Part shown: one piece after another, positions 24,678 to 33,600 of the stretch
Layout of the letters: every line of letters begins with the position of its first letter
How positions within the stretch are numbered: the stretch's first letter is position 1
Origin: CAZOZP01 sp964584325
GTDB lineage: Bacteria > Bacteroidota > Ignavibacteria > Ignavibacteriales > Melioribacteraceae
Direction: 5' to 3'
Assembly (NCBI GenBank): GCA_964584325.1
Contig: CAZOZP010000021.1
Location: 1-50,935, forward strand
Length of the DNA: 50,935 nt
Position numbers and translations under genes: made by a program
The notes under the pieces: model-generated
Databases searched by the model: none
Told to the model about the DNA's origin: nothing
Seen by the model: only the letters and a program-made list of their open reading frames with translations

Positions 24678-25304
24678 TTAATTTAATATATTATTTATCT
24701 GTTCTACAGCACCTTTTTGCAGAACAATCATCTGATTGTTAAGTAAATCAAATGTTGATGCATTTAGAGCCTCAAGTATCTGCACTTTATCGATATTTCT
24801 TCCGGATTTATAAACAATGTCTCTATTTCCGTTAGTAAGTACAAGAGTCTTTTTGCCTTCTAATTTTAAGGCTTGCATAATCTTTGCAAATTCTTTTGTC
24901 TTAGGTGATTCAAAATTAAAGTCTTCAACAACAATAATCTGATTAGATTTCATTTTATGCGAGTAAGCTGATTTCTTAGCAAGCAACATAACTTTTCTAT
25001 TAACTTTCATCTTATATGTTCTTGGTTTAGGTCCAAAGATTGTTCCGCCGCCAACCCACAAAGGTGACCTACTGGATCCTGATCTTGCTGTACCACGACC
25101 TTTCTGTTTCCAAGGTTTTTTTCCACCACCACTTACTTCACTTCTTTCTTTAGCTTTTGATGTTCCTTGTCTCTTATGAGCTAACTGAGCTTTAACAGCT
25201 AAATAAATAACGTGATTATTAGGCTCAATCCCGAATATTTCATCAGATACTTCAATTTGCTCATTTGTAAGTGTTCCATCAATTTTATATACATCAATTT
25301 TCAT
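24678..25304 (-). CDS. rplD: 50S ribosomal protein L4
   Basis: The 208-residue L4 contains the tunnel-loop segment around SEVSGGGKKPWKQKGRGTARSGSSRSPLWVGGG with GPKPRTYKMKVN, diagnostic of the family, and a globular Rossmann-like remainder (ALKLEGKKTLVLTNGN). In gamma-proteobacteria L4 represses the S10 operon, but the long S10 leader needed for that is not evident here. It follows rplC by 14 bp. Confidence 0.98.
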   Translation of the reverse strand: MKIDVYKIDGTLTNEQIEVSDEIFGIEPNNHVIYLAVKAQLAHKRQGTSKAKERSEVSGGGKKPWKQKGRGTARSGSSRSPLWVGGGTIFGPKPRTYKMKVNRKVMLLAKKSAYSHKMKSNQIIVVEDFNFESPKTKEFAKIMQALKLEGKKTLVLTNGNRDIVYKSGRNIDKVQILEALNASTFDLLNNQMIVLQKGAVEQINNILN

Positions 25305-25318
25305 TTTCTTACCACTTT

Positions 25319-25939
25319 TTACTTAACAATCTGAACTATGGAATTAATTGCTCCCGGAATTGCACCTTTAACTATTATAATATTTTTCTCAGGAACTATT
25401 TTAACTATTTCTAAATTTTTAATCGTAACCTGATCATTTCCCATTCTTCCCGCCATGCGCATTCCTTTAAATACACGCGAAGGATAAGAACTAGAACCGA
25501 TAGAACCCGGAGCACGTAATCTATTGTGCTGACCGTGAGTTGCACCGCCAACACCACCGAAATTATGTCTCCTCATTACACCCTGAAAACCTTTACCTTT
25601 GCTTGTACCAATAACATTGACCTCTTCGCCCTCCTTGAATATCCCAACAGAAACTAAATCACCGATTTTCACACCATCTGCACTGATGTTTCGGAATTCT
25701 TTAACAAAGGAAGGGTATTCAATATTGTTATTGTCATAATAGACTTTCTGTGCTCTGTTAACTTTCTTTTCTTTCTTTTTGCCGTATCCCAACTGTACTG
25801 ATTCATAACCATCTTTTTCAATTGTACGGATATTTGTAATTGTGCAAGGCCCTGCTTCAATAATGGTAACAGGTATATTTTTACCATCTGAAGTAAAGAG
25901 ACTTGACATTCCTAGTTTTTTACCGATTATTCCAGACAT
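25319..25939 (-). CDS. rplC: 50S ribosomal protein L3
   Basis: The 206-residue L3 begins MSGIIGKKLGMSSLFTSDGK and has VIGTSKGKGFQGVMRRHNFGG, GGATHGQHNRLRAPGSIGSSS and VFKGMRMAGRMGNDQVT, which hold the loop reaching the peptidyl transferase centre and the glutamine usually methylated (GQ). It is an early 50S assembly protein. It follows rpsJ by 10 bp. Confidence 0.98.
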   Translation of the reverse strand: MSGIIGKKLGMSSLFTSDGKNIPVTIIEAGPCTITNIRTIEKDGYESVQLGYGKKKEKKVNRAQKVYYDNNNIEYPSFVKEFRNISADGVKIGDLVSVGIFKEGEEVNVIGTSKGKGFQGVMRRHNFGGVGGATHGQHNRLRAPGSIGSSSYPSRVFKGMRMAGRMGNDQVTIKNLEIVKIVPEKNIIIVKGAIPGAINSIVQIVK

Positions 25940-25949
25940 TTTGCAATCC

Positions 25950-26267
25950 TTATAACTTTATCTCAATATCAACACCCGCCGGGATTTCCAACTTACTTAA
26001 TGCATCGACGGTTTTATTATTGGAATTGTGAATATCAATAATCCTTTTGTGCGCTCTTATCTCAAACTGTTCTCTACTTTTCTTATCAACATGAGGAGAT
26101 CTTAATACAGTAAACACAGTCCGCTTAGTAGGAAGAGGAATCGGACCTGAAACAACAGCACCTGTACTTTTAACAGTTTTAATAATTTTCTCAGTTGACT
26201 TGTCTATCAACATATGATCATATGATTTCAACTTAATTCTAATCTTTTGACCTGGCACTTTATTCAC
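25950..26267 (-). CDS. rpsJ: 30S ribosomal protein S10
   Basis: The 105-residue S10/NusE has [21 protein letters not shown] and [35 protein letters not shown]-like sequence (here FEIRAHKR). It serves the 30S head and also pairs with NusB and NusG in antitermination; nusG is also in this cluster. AAGGAG precedes the ATG. A GC-rich hairpin separates it from tuf. Confidence 0.98.
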   Translation of the reverse strand: [105 protein letters not shown]

Positions 26268-26278
26268 TCCTTAAATTT

Positions 26279-26305
26279 GGCTCGGTACTATTAAAGCACC
26301 GAGCC
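26279..26305 (-). terminator. hairpin between tuf and rpsJ (attenuator or processing site)
   Basis: An 8-bp perfect stem GGCTCGGT (26279-26286) / ACCGAGCC (26298-26305) extends inward by a G-U, a C-G and a U-A pair, giving about 11 bp with a 5-nt loop. In the minus direction only CAAATTTAAG follows, a poor U-tract. It is more likely a partial terminator, pause or RNase III site than a full stop, separating str and S10 expression levels. The function is inferred. Confidence 0.6.
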
Positions 26306-26315
26306 TATATTATTT

Positions 26316-27524
26316 TTATTTTAATATCTTAGTAACAACACCGGCACCAACTGTTCTGCCGCCTTCACGAATAGCGAATTTTAAACCTTTTTCCATAGCA
26401 ATTTCATGGATCATTTTAATAGTAAGTTTAACGTTATCACCAGGCATAACCATTTCGGTACCTGCCGGAAGACTTGCAACACCGGTTACGTCAGTTGTTC
26501 TGAAATAGAACTGTGGTCTGTATCCTTCGAAGAAAGGAGTGTGACGACCACCTTCTTCTTTTGAAAGGATGTAAACTTCACCTTCAAATTCAGTATGAGG
26601 TGTAATGCTTCCAGGTTTTGCAAGAACCATTCCTCTTGCTATTTCCTTTTTGTCAACACCACGAAGCAAAATACCTGCATTATCACCAGCCTGTGCTGAA
26701 TCAAGTTCTTTTCTAAACATTTCAATACCGGTAACAACAGTTTTCTTGTGTGTACCCAATCCAATAAGTTCAACTTCTTCCTGAACTTTAACACTTCCTC
26801 TTTCAACTCTTCCTGTAGCAACAGTACCACGGCCGGTAATTGAGAAGACATCTTCTACAGGCATAAGGAAAGGTTTATCAACACTTCTTTCAGGTATCGG
26901 AATATATGAGTCAACTGCATTCATTAATTCGAAAATGCAATTTAATCTTGAATCATCAGCGCCAACAGAATCATCAGAAGCAGCTTCTAAAGCATGAAGA
27001 GCTGATCCTTTAATGATAGGAATTTCATCACCAGGGAATTCATAATTTGATAATAATTCTCTAAGTTCAAGTTCAACTAATTCAAGAAGTTCAGCATCAT
27101 CAACTGCGTCAACTTTATTCATAAATACAACTATTTTTGGTACACCTACCTGACGAGCAAGAAGTATATGCTCTCTAGTCTGAGGCATTGGACCGTCAGT
27201 AGCGGCAACAACAAGAATTGCACCGTCCATCTGAGCAGCACCGGTAATCATATTTTTAACATAATCCGCGTGACCTGGACAGTCAACGTGAGCGTAATGT
27301 CTTTTATCAGTAGTGTATTCTACGTGTGAAGTTGCAATTGTAATACCTCTTTCTTTTTCTTCAGGGGCATTGTCAATTGAATCAAATGATCTCTTCTGTG
27401 ACAAACCTTTTTTTGCGAGCGCCATTGTTATAGCAGCTGTTAATGTAGTTTTACCGTGGTCAACGTGGCCTATTGTACCAACGTTTACGTGAGGTTTACT
27501 CCTGTCAAATTTCTCTTTAGCCAT
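26316..27524 (-). CDS. tuf: elongation factor Tu
   Basis: EF-Tu delivers aminoacyl-tRNA to the ribosome. The 402-residue protein has G1 GHVDHGKTT (19-27), the switch I region with EKERGITIATSHVEY, G3 DCPGH, G4 NKVD, and the C-terminal beta barrels. It is the only tuf in the window: the tRNA-Tyr/Gly/Thr cluster, which in E. coli precedes a second copy (tufB), is followed here by rpmG instead. AAGGAG precedes the ATG. Confidence 0.99.
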   Translation of the reverse strand: MAKEKFDRSKPHVNVGTIGHVDHGKTTLTAAITMALAKKGLSQKRSFDSIDNAPEEKERGITIATSHVEYTTDKRHYAHVDCPGHADYVKNMITGAAQMDGAILVVAATDGPMPQTREHILLARQVGVPKIVVFMNKVDAVDDAELLELVELELRELLSNYEFPGDEIPIIKGSALHALEAASDDSVGADDSRLNCIFELMNAVDSYIPIPERSVDKPFLMPVEDVFSITGRGTVATGRVERGSVKVQEEVELIGLGTHKKTVVTGIEMFRKELDSAQAGDNAGILLRGVDKKEIARGMVLAKPGSITPHTEFEGEVYILSKEEGGRHTPFFEGYRPQFYFRTTDVTGVASLPAGTEMVMPGDNVKLTIKMIHEIAMEKGLKFAIREGGRTVGAGVVTKILK

Positions 27525-27562
27525 TGAATACTCCTTTATAAATGTCTTCTTTAATAATTATA

Positions 27563-29659
27563 TTAGTTCTCGGAACGCTTCTTATTTGATTTTTCAGCAA
27601 TCTGTTCAACAATTGCTTTAGGTACTTCACTATAATGTGAAAACTGCATTGAATAAATCGCACGACCCTGAGTCATTGATCTAAGCACTGTTGCATATCC
27701 GAACATTTCGGAAAGCGGAACCATTGCTTTAATCACCTGGGCATCACGTCTGGCAGTAAATCCTTCTATCCTTCCTCTTCTTGAATTCACATCACCCATC
27801 ACATCACCAAGATATTCTTCAGGAGTTATTATTTCAACGCTCATTAGAGGTTCAAGAAGAATAGGTTTTGCTTTTCTTGCAGCTTCCTTAAAAGCCATAG
27901 AACCGGCAACCTTAAAGGATAATTCATCCGAGTCAACTTCATGATAAGAACCGTCAAAAAGTCTTACTTTAACATCAACAACAGCATATCCGGCAATTAC
28001 GCCATTTCTCATTGCTTCCTGAATTCCGTTTGAAACCGGTTGAATATATTCTTTAGGTACAACACCACCTACAATACCATTTTCAAATTCATAACCTTTT
28101 CCGGGTTCGTTAGGAGATAATTCAATCCAAACATGGCCGAATTTACCTCTACCACCTGATTGTTTAACAAACTTACCTTCTGCGGTAGCTGATGTACTAA
28201 TAGTTTCTCTATATGCCACTTGTGGTTTACCAACATTGGCTTCAACTTTAAATTCTCTTTTCATTCTGTCAATAAGAATTTCAAGATGCAACTCTCCCAT
28301 ACCGGCAATAAGTGTCTGGCCAGTTTCTTCATCGCTTGTAACCTTAAACGTTGGATCTTCATCAGACAATTTAGCAAGTGCCTCCGAGAGTTTATCAGAA
28401 TCAGCTTTAGTTTTAGGTTCAATTGCAATTTGAATTACGGGATCCGGGAATTCCATTCTCTCAAGTAATACTGCATCATCCTCAGTACAAAGCGTATCAC
28501 CGGTTCTGGTATTCTTCAATCCAACAACTGCAACAATATCACCAACTCTGGCTTCATCAACATCTTTTCGTGTATTAGCATGCATCTCCAAGATTCTGCC
28601 AATTCTTTCTTTTTTATCAGATACGGTATTATAAACATAAGAACCGCTTTTCAACACACCACTGTAAATTCTTATATATGTTAATTTTCCGACATAAGGA
28701 TCTGTCATAATCTTAAATGCCAATGCAGTAAATTTTTCTTTCTCATCAACTTGTCTAATAACATGATCATTTTTATGAACATGATGCACAGCCAACTCTG
28801 GGGTATCAACAGGTGAAGGCATATAATCAACTACAGCATCCAACAATTTCTGAACGCCTTTATTCTTAAAAGATGAACCACAGAGAACAGGAATAATTTT
28901 GGACTGAACTGTGGCAAGTCTCATAACTCTCTTTATTTCTCCTTCAGTAATCTCTTTTCCTTCAAGATATTTCTCAAGCAGGGTATCGTCAACATCTGAC
29001 ACTGCCTCAAGCATAATTGTTCTATACTTGTTGGCCATAGCCTTTAAGTCAGACGGAATTTCTTTATCAGTGAAATTTAATCCTGTAGAATCTTCATGAT
29101 ACATTCTTGCTTTCATTGATATGAGATCAATCATACCACTAAACATATCTCCCTGACCGATAGGCAATGCAATGGGTACCGCATTGGCACCTAATCTGCT
29201 TTTCATCATATCGACAGCATTAAAGAAATCCGCTCCGATACGATCCATTTTGTTAACGAAAGCAATTCTTGGAACACCATATTTATCAGCCTGACGCCAT
29301 ACTGTTTCAGACTGGGGCTCTACTCCACCCACTGAACAGAAAAGCGCAATCGCTCCGTCGAGAACTCTTAATGATCTTTCAACTTCTACTGTAAAATCAA
29401 CGTGTCCGGGAGTATCTATAATATTAATTTGATGATCCTTCCAAAAACAGGTAGTTGATGCACTTGTAATAGTAATTCCTCTTTCCTTCTCCTGCTCCAT
29501 CCAGTCCATTGTTGCAGCTCCGTCATGTACTTCACCCAATCTGTGAAGTTTACCGGTGTAATACAAAATCCTTTCGGTAGTTGTAGTCTTTCCGGCATCA
29601 ATATGAGCCATAATTCCAATATTGCGTAATTTATTTAATTCTAACCGTTTATCTGCCAT
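27563..29659 (-). CDS. fusA: elongation factor G
   Basis: EF-G is the translocase GTPase. The 698-residue protein begins RNIGIMAHIDAGKTTTTERI (G1), has EQERGITITSA-like switch sequence, DTPGHVDFTVEVERSLRVLDG (G3) and NKMDR (G4), then domains II-V ending in a MQFSHYSEVP segment. Full five-domain length marks the canonical factor rather than the shorter RF3 or TetM types. It lies between rpsG and tuf, the standard str-operon order, with 21-38 bp spacers. Confidence 0.98.
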   Translation of the reverse strand: MADKRLELNKLRNIGIMAHIDAGKTTTTERILYYTGKLHRLGEVHDGAATMDWMEQEKERGITITSASTTCFWKDHQINIIDTPGHVDFTVEVERSLRVLDGAIALFCSVGGVEPQSETVWRQADKYGVPRIAFVNKMDRIGADFFNAVDMMKSRLGANAVPIALPIGQGDMFSGMIDLISMKARMYHEDSTGLNFTDKEIPSDLKAMANKYRTIMLEAVSDVDDTLLEKYLEGKEITEGEIKRVMRLATVQSKIIPVLCGSSFKNKGVQKLLDAVVDYMPSPVDTPELAVHHVHKNDHVIRQVDEKEKFTALAFKIMTDPYVGKLTYIRIYSGVLKSGSYVYNTVSDKKERIGRILEMHANTRKDVDEARVGDIVAVVGLKNTRTGDTLCTEDDAVLLERMEFPDPVIQIAIEPKTKADSDKLSEALAKLSDEDPTFKVTSDEETGQTLIAGMGELHLEILIDRMKREFKVEANVGKPQVAYRETISTSATAEGKFVKQSGGRGKFGHVWIELSPNEPGKGYEFENGIVGGVVPKEYIQPVSNGIQEAMRNGVIAGYAVVDVKVRLFDGSYHEVDSDELSFKVAGSMAFKEAARKAKPILLEPLMSVEIITPEEYLGDVMGDVNSRRGRIEGFTARRDAQVIKAMVPLSEMFGYATVLRSMTQGRAIYSMQFSHYSEVPKAIVEQIAEKSNKKRSEN

Positions 29660-29680
29660 TACTTGTAATTCACTCCTTAA

Positions 29681-30148
29681 TTACCATTTGAAATGGGCGA
29701 ATGCTTTATTGGCATCTGCCATTTTATGTGTATCTTCTTTTTTCTTTACAGCCGACCCTTCATTATTAAAAGCAGATATAATTTCACCTGCAAGTCTGGA
29801 CGACATTGATTTTTCATTTCTCTTCCGTGCAAAAGTCTTTAACCATCTAAATGCTACAGCTATTCTTCTTTCAGGACGAACTTCCATTGGCACCTGATAT
29901 GTAGCACCGCCGACTCTCCTACTCCTTACTTCAACCAAAGGCTGAACATTGCTTATGGCTTTCTTGAAAACTTCAAGGCCTTTCTTTTTAGTCTTTTGCT
30001 CAATTAAATCAAAGCTATCATAAACAACTTTTCTAGCAACTGACTTTTTACCGTCATACATAATCGCATTAATAAATTTTGCCACCAATAAGTCATTAAA
30101 CTTAGGATCAGGTTTAATATACCGTTTTTCTGCTCTTCTTTTTCTCAT
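29681..30148 (-). CDS. rpsG: 30S ribosomal protein S7
   Basis: The 155-residue S7 begins MRKRRAEKRYIKPDPKFNDLLV and includes PLVEVRSRRVGGATYQVPMEVRPERR and FAHFKW, which are diagnostic. S7 starts assembly of the 30S head and in E. coli represses the str operon from the rpsL-rpsG gap. The gap here is only 18 bp, so no room exists for that classic site. Confidence 0.98.
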   Translation of the reverse strand: MRKRRAEKRYIKPDPKFNDLLVAKFINAIMYDGKKSVARKVVYDSFDLIEQKTKKKGLEVFKKAISNVQPLVEVRSRRVGGATYQVPMEVRPERRIAVAFRWLKTFARKRNEKSMSSRLAGEIISAFNNEGSAVKKKEDTHKMADANKAFAHFKW

Positions 30149-30166
30149 GTCGTTTCACTTAAAATA

Positions 30167-30544
30167 TTATTTTTTCTTTGGTTTTTTTGCACCGTACTTG
30201 GATCTTGCTTTTTTTCTGTCTTGCACTCCGCTTGTATCCAATGTACCTCTGATTATGTGATACCTAACACCGGGAAGGTCTTTTATTCTTCCACCTCTGA
30301 TCAAGACGATTGAGTGCTCTTGCAAATTGTGTCCTTCACCGGGAATATATGCTGTTACTTCTATGCCGTTTGTTAACCTTACCCTGGCAACTTTTCGCAA
30401 AGCTGAATTAGGTTTTTTAGGTGTAGTTGTATAAACTCTTGTGCAAACACCACGTTTCTGCGGACAAGCATCCAAAGCCGGAGCTTTCATCTTCGTAGCT
30501 ATCTTAGCACGCCCTTTTCTTACTAGCTGATTTATTGTGGGCAC
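30167..30544 (-). CDS. rpsL: 30S ribosomal protein S12
   Basis: S12 sits at the decoding centre. The 125-residue protein has TTPKKPNSALRKVARVRLTNG, with the lysine where streptomycin resistance changes arise, and GRIKDLPGVRYHIIRGTLDT. The start is GTG at 30544, fixed by GGAGG 6 nt upstream. It is the first gene of the str unit and has its own promoter in the 100-bp gap after rpoC. Confidence 0.98.
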   Translation of the reverse strand: MPTINQLVRKGRAKIATKMKAPALDACPQKRGVCTRVYTTTPKKPNSALRKVARVRLTNGIEVTAYIPGEGHNLQEHSIVLIRGGRIKDLPGVRYHIIRGTLDTSGVQDRKKARSKYGAKKPKKK

Positions 30545-30590
30545 TTCAATCCTCCAAAAAAATTACAATGTTTATAAAAATCAGATTCTA

Positions 30591-30619
30591 AATATAGATA
30601 TATTAGATTTCTTTGTCAA
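30591..30619 (-). promoter_or_regulatory. str-operon promoter upstream of rpsL
   Basis: On the minus strand TTGACA (30619-30614) and TATATT (30596-30591) are separated by exactly 17 bp, a near-consensus sigma70 promoter. Transcription would begin near 30584, about 40 nt before the GTG of rpsL. The element lies in the only sizeable gap (100 bp) between rpoC and the ribosomal genes. Confidence 0.8.
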
Positions 30620-30631
30620 GAAAAGAAATCT
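30605..30631 (-). promoter_or_regulatory. inverted repeat overlapping the rpsL -35 box
   Basis: A perfect 10-bp inverted repeat AGATTTCTTT (30605-30614) / AAAGAAATCT (30622-30631) with a 7-nt centre carries the TTGAC of the -35 box in its loop. Without a U-run it is a poor terminator for rpoC. It may be an operator, or a weak RNA stem at the 3' end of the rpoC message. Confidence 0.5.
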
Positions 30632-30644
30632 TAATTAATCCATA

Positions 30645-33600
30645 CTATTGAACTTCAGTTTGTTCGGCTATTTCGGCCGCTGCACTGTTTTCATTTTTCG
30701 TCTCTTCCTGGGTCTCTTCTCCTTCAAGCATTATCTTTCTATATTTTCGTAAGCCTGTTCCTGCCGGTATTAAATGACCCATAACTACGTTTTCTTTTAA
30801 TCCAGCTAAATAATCCACTTTACCTTCTATTGCAGCATTAGTAAGTACTTTTGTTGTTTCCTGGAATGAAGCTGCTGAAATAAAGCTCTCAGTAGAAAGT
30901 GCAGCTTGTGTTATTCCTAAAAGAATATTGTCGAAAGTTGCTGCTTCTGCATCCTTTGCCTTGATTTCTTCTTTAGTTTTTCTTTTAAGCTCAGCATTTA
31001 CTTCTCTAAGCTTAGACTTCTGAAGCAATGAGCCTCTTTCGTATTTTGAACCACCCGGTTCTTCAATATATGCCATCCCTCTCATTGTTTCGTTTTCTTT
31101 GTTGAATTTAATTCTATCAACAAGATCTTCATCAATGAAACTGGTATCTCCAGAGTAAATAACTTTTACTTTCTGAAGCATTTGTCTTACTATTACTTCA
31201 ATATGTTTATCGGCAATTTTAACACCTTGAATACGATAAACTTCCTGTATTTCATTTACCAGATATTCCTGAACTGCACTTGTTCCGGATATTCTAAGGA
31301 TATCATGCGGATCTATTTGTCCGTCTGAAATCTTTTCACCCATAGGAATTTCATCACCTTCTTGAACAAGAATGTGCTTCCCGTAAGGTACCGAATAAGA
31401 TTTTTCTATTGATTTATCGTATGATTCAATTATTATTTGTCTTGAACCTTTCTTTTTCGGACCGAATTTAACTTTTCCTTCAATTTCCGAAATAATTGCA
31501 GGATCGTTGGGCTTTCTTGCTTCGAACAGTTCGGTTACTCTTGGTAAACCTCCTGTAATATCTCTTGTCTTTGATGATGATTTAGATATTTTAGCCAGAT
31601 TTGTACCTGCTTCAATGCTGCTGCCTTCTTCTACCGTGATAAAGGCTCCTGTAGGGAGGTTGAATACTTTTCTCTCTCCATTTTGTGCTGTAACTACGAT
31701 ACTTGGTGTAAGGCTTTTATCTCTTGATTCTATTACTACTTTTTGAACGTGACCTGTAGTCTCATCAGTTACCTGCTGAAGCGAAACATTATCTATCAAA
31801 TCAGCAAAACTTACCATACCGGCAAGATCTGATATAATAAGTGCATTGTAAGGGTCATGATTATACAGAGGCTGTTTTCTCTTTATTTTTTGTCCGTCTG
31901 TCACAATCAATTCTGCACCATACGGTACATCGAATTTCTTTATCTGTCTATTGTCTTCATCATAAACACCGAGACTTCCCCTGCGGCCTATTACTACTTT
32001 AACCGGACCCATAAAGTCGGAACGTTCAACATAATTGATTTTATCATATTTAACAATACCATCAACGTCCGATTCGATAAAAGACTGAGAAGCGATACGC
32101 GAGGATGTTCCTCCAAGGTGAAATGTACGAAGAGTAAGCTGAGTACCCGGTTCCCCGATTGACTGAGCCGCAATTATTCCAACAGCTTCGCCAATTTCAA
32201 CCAACTTGCCTGTTGTAAGATTCCGGCCGTAACATTTTGCACATACCCCACGATCAGATTCACAGGTAAGAACTGTTCTTATTTTAACACTATTAATATT
32301 GGCATCATCAATTCTTTCAGCTATGTCTTCAGTAATTAATTCACCAGATTCTATAATAAGTTTATCTGATTTAGGGTCATAAACATCTTCCTGAGCAACA
32401 CGGCCAACAATTCTTTCTGCGAGAGGTTCTCTTGTGAATTCTCCATCCTTCAGTGCGGTAATATCAATTCCGCGGATAGTGCCACAGTCAATTTCAGAAA
32501 CTATAACATCCTGCGCAACGTCACACAATCTTCTCGTAAGGTAACCGGCGTCTGCAGTTTTAAGAGCTGTATCCGCTAAACCTTTTCTTGCACCGTGTGT
32601 TGAAATGAAATATTCCAGTACTGAAAGACCTTCCTTAAAATTTGCAACAATCGGATTCTCGATAATTTCGCCTGATTGGCCTGTTAGGCTCTTCTGAGGT
32701 TTTTGCATTAATCCTCTCATTCCTCCAAGCTGACGAACTTGTTCCTGTGATCCCCTTGCTCCTGAATCAACCATCAAGTGAAGCGGATTAAATCCGGATT
32801 GATCTACTTTGATAGCTTCCATAAGAGATTTGGATACATTGTTTGTAGTGAAAGTCCAAACGTCTATAATTCTATTGTATCTTTCAGCATCGGTGGTTAA
32901 ACCTTGCTCATGTTCATTCATAATTTCAGTAACTTTATTATTTGCTTCCTTGATAAGGCTTTCCTTCTCTTTTGGTACAATAACATCACTGAAACTGATT
33001 GATATTCCTGCGGCTGTTGCATATCTAAATCCTAAATCCTTCAAATCATCCAGGAATTTCGCTGTAACAACATTTCCGAGTTTGATAAACATTTTATATA
33101 TGAAACTTCCAAATATTTTCTTGATTAACAGTTCGTTAAAATAACCAATTTCCTTTGGAACGATGGAATTGAATATTACACGACCAGTTGTAGTTTCAAT
33201 ATACTGTCCTTCAATTTTAACTTTAATTTTTGCGTGAAGATCTACTACTTTATTATCATAAGCAATTATAACTTCCTGCAAATCACCGAATATCAATCCT
33301 TCACCCTGGGCACCAGGTCTAACTTTCGTTAGATAATAGCATCCAAGCACTATATCCTGTGTTGGAAGTAAAATTGGTGAACCATTCTGAGGGGAAAGAA
33401 TATTATGGCTGCTAAGCATAAGAAGTGAAGCTTCGAGTTGTGCTTCGTATGATAAAGGTACGTGTACTGCCATTTGGTCACCGTCGAAGTCGGCGTTGAA
33501 AGCTGTACAAACCATTGGATGAAGCTGTATTGCCTTTCCATCAATAAGTATCGGCTGGAATGCCTGAATACCCAATCTATGAAGTGTTGGTGCACGGTTA

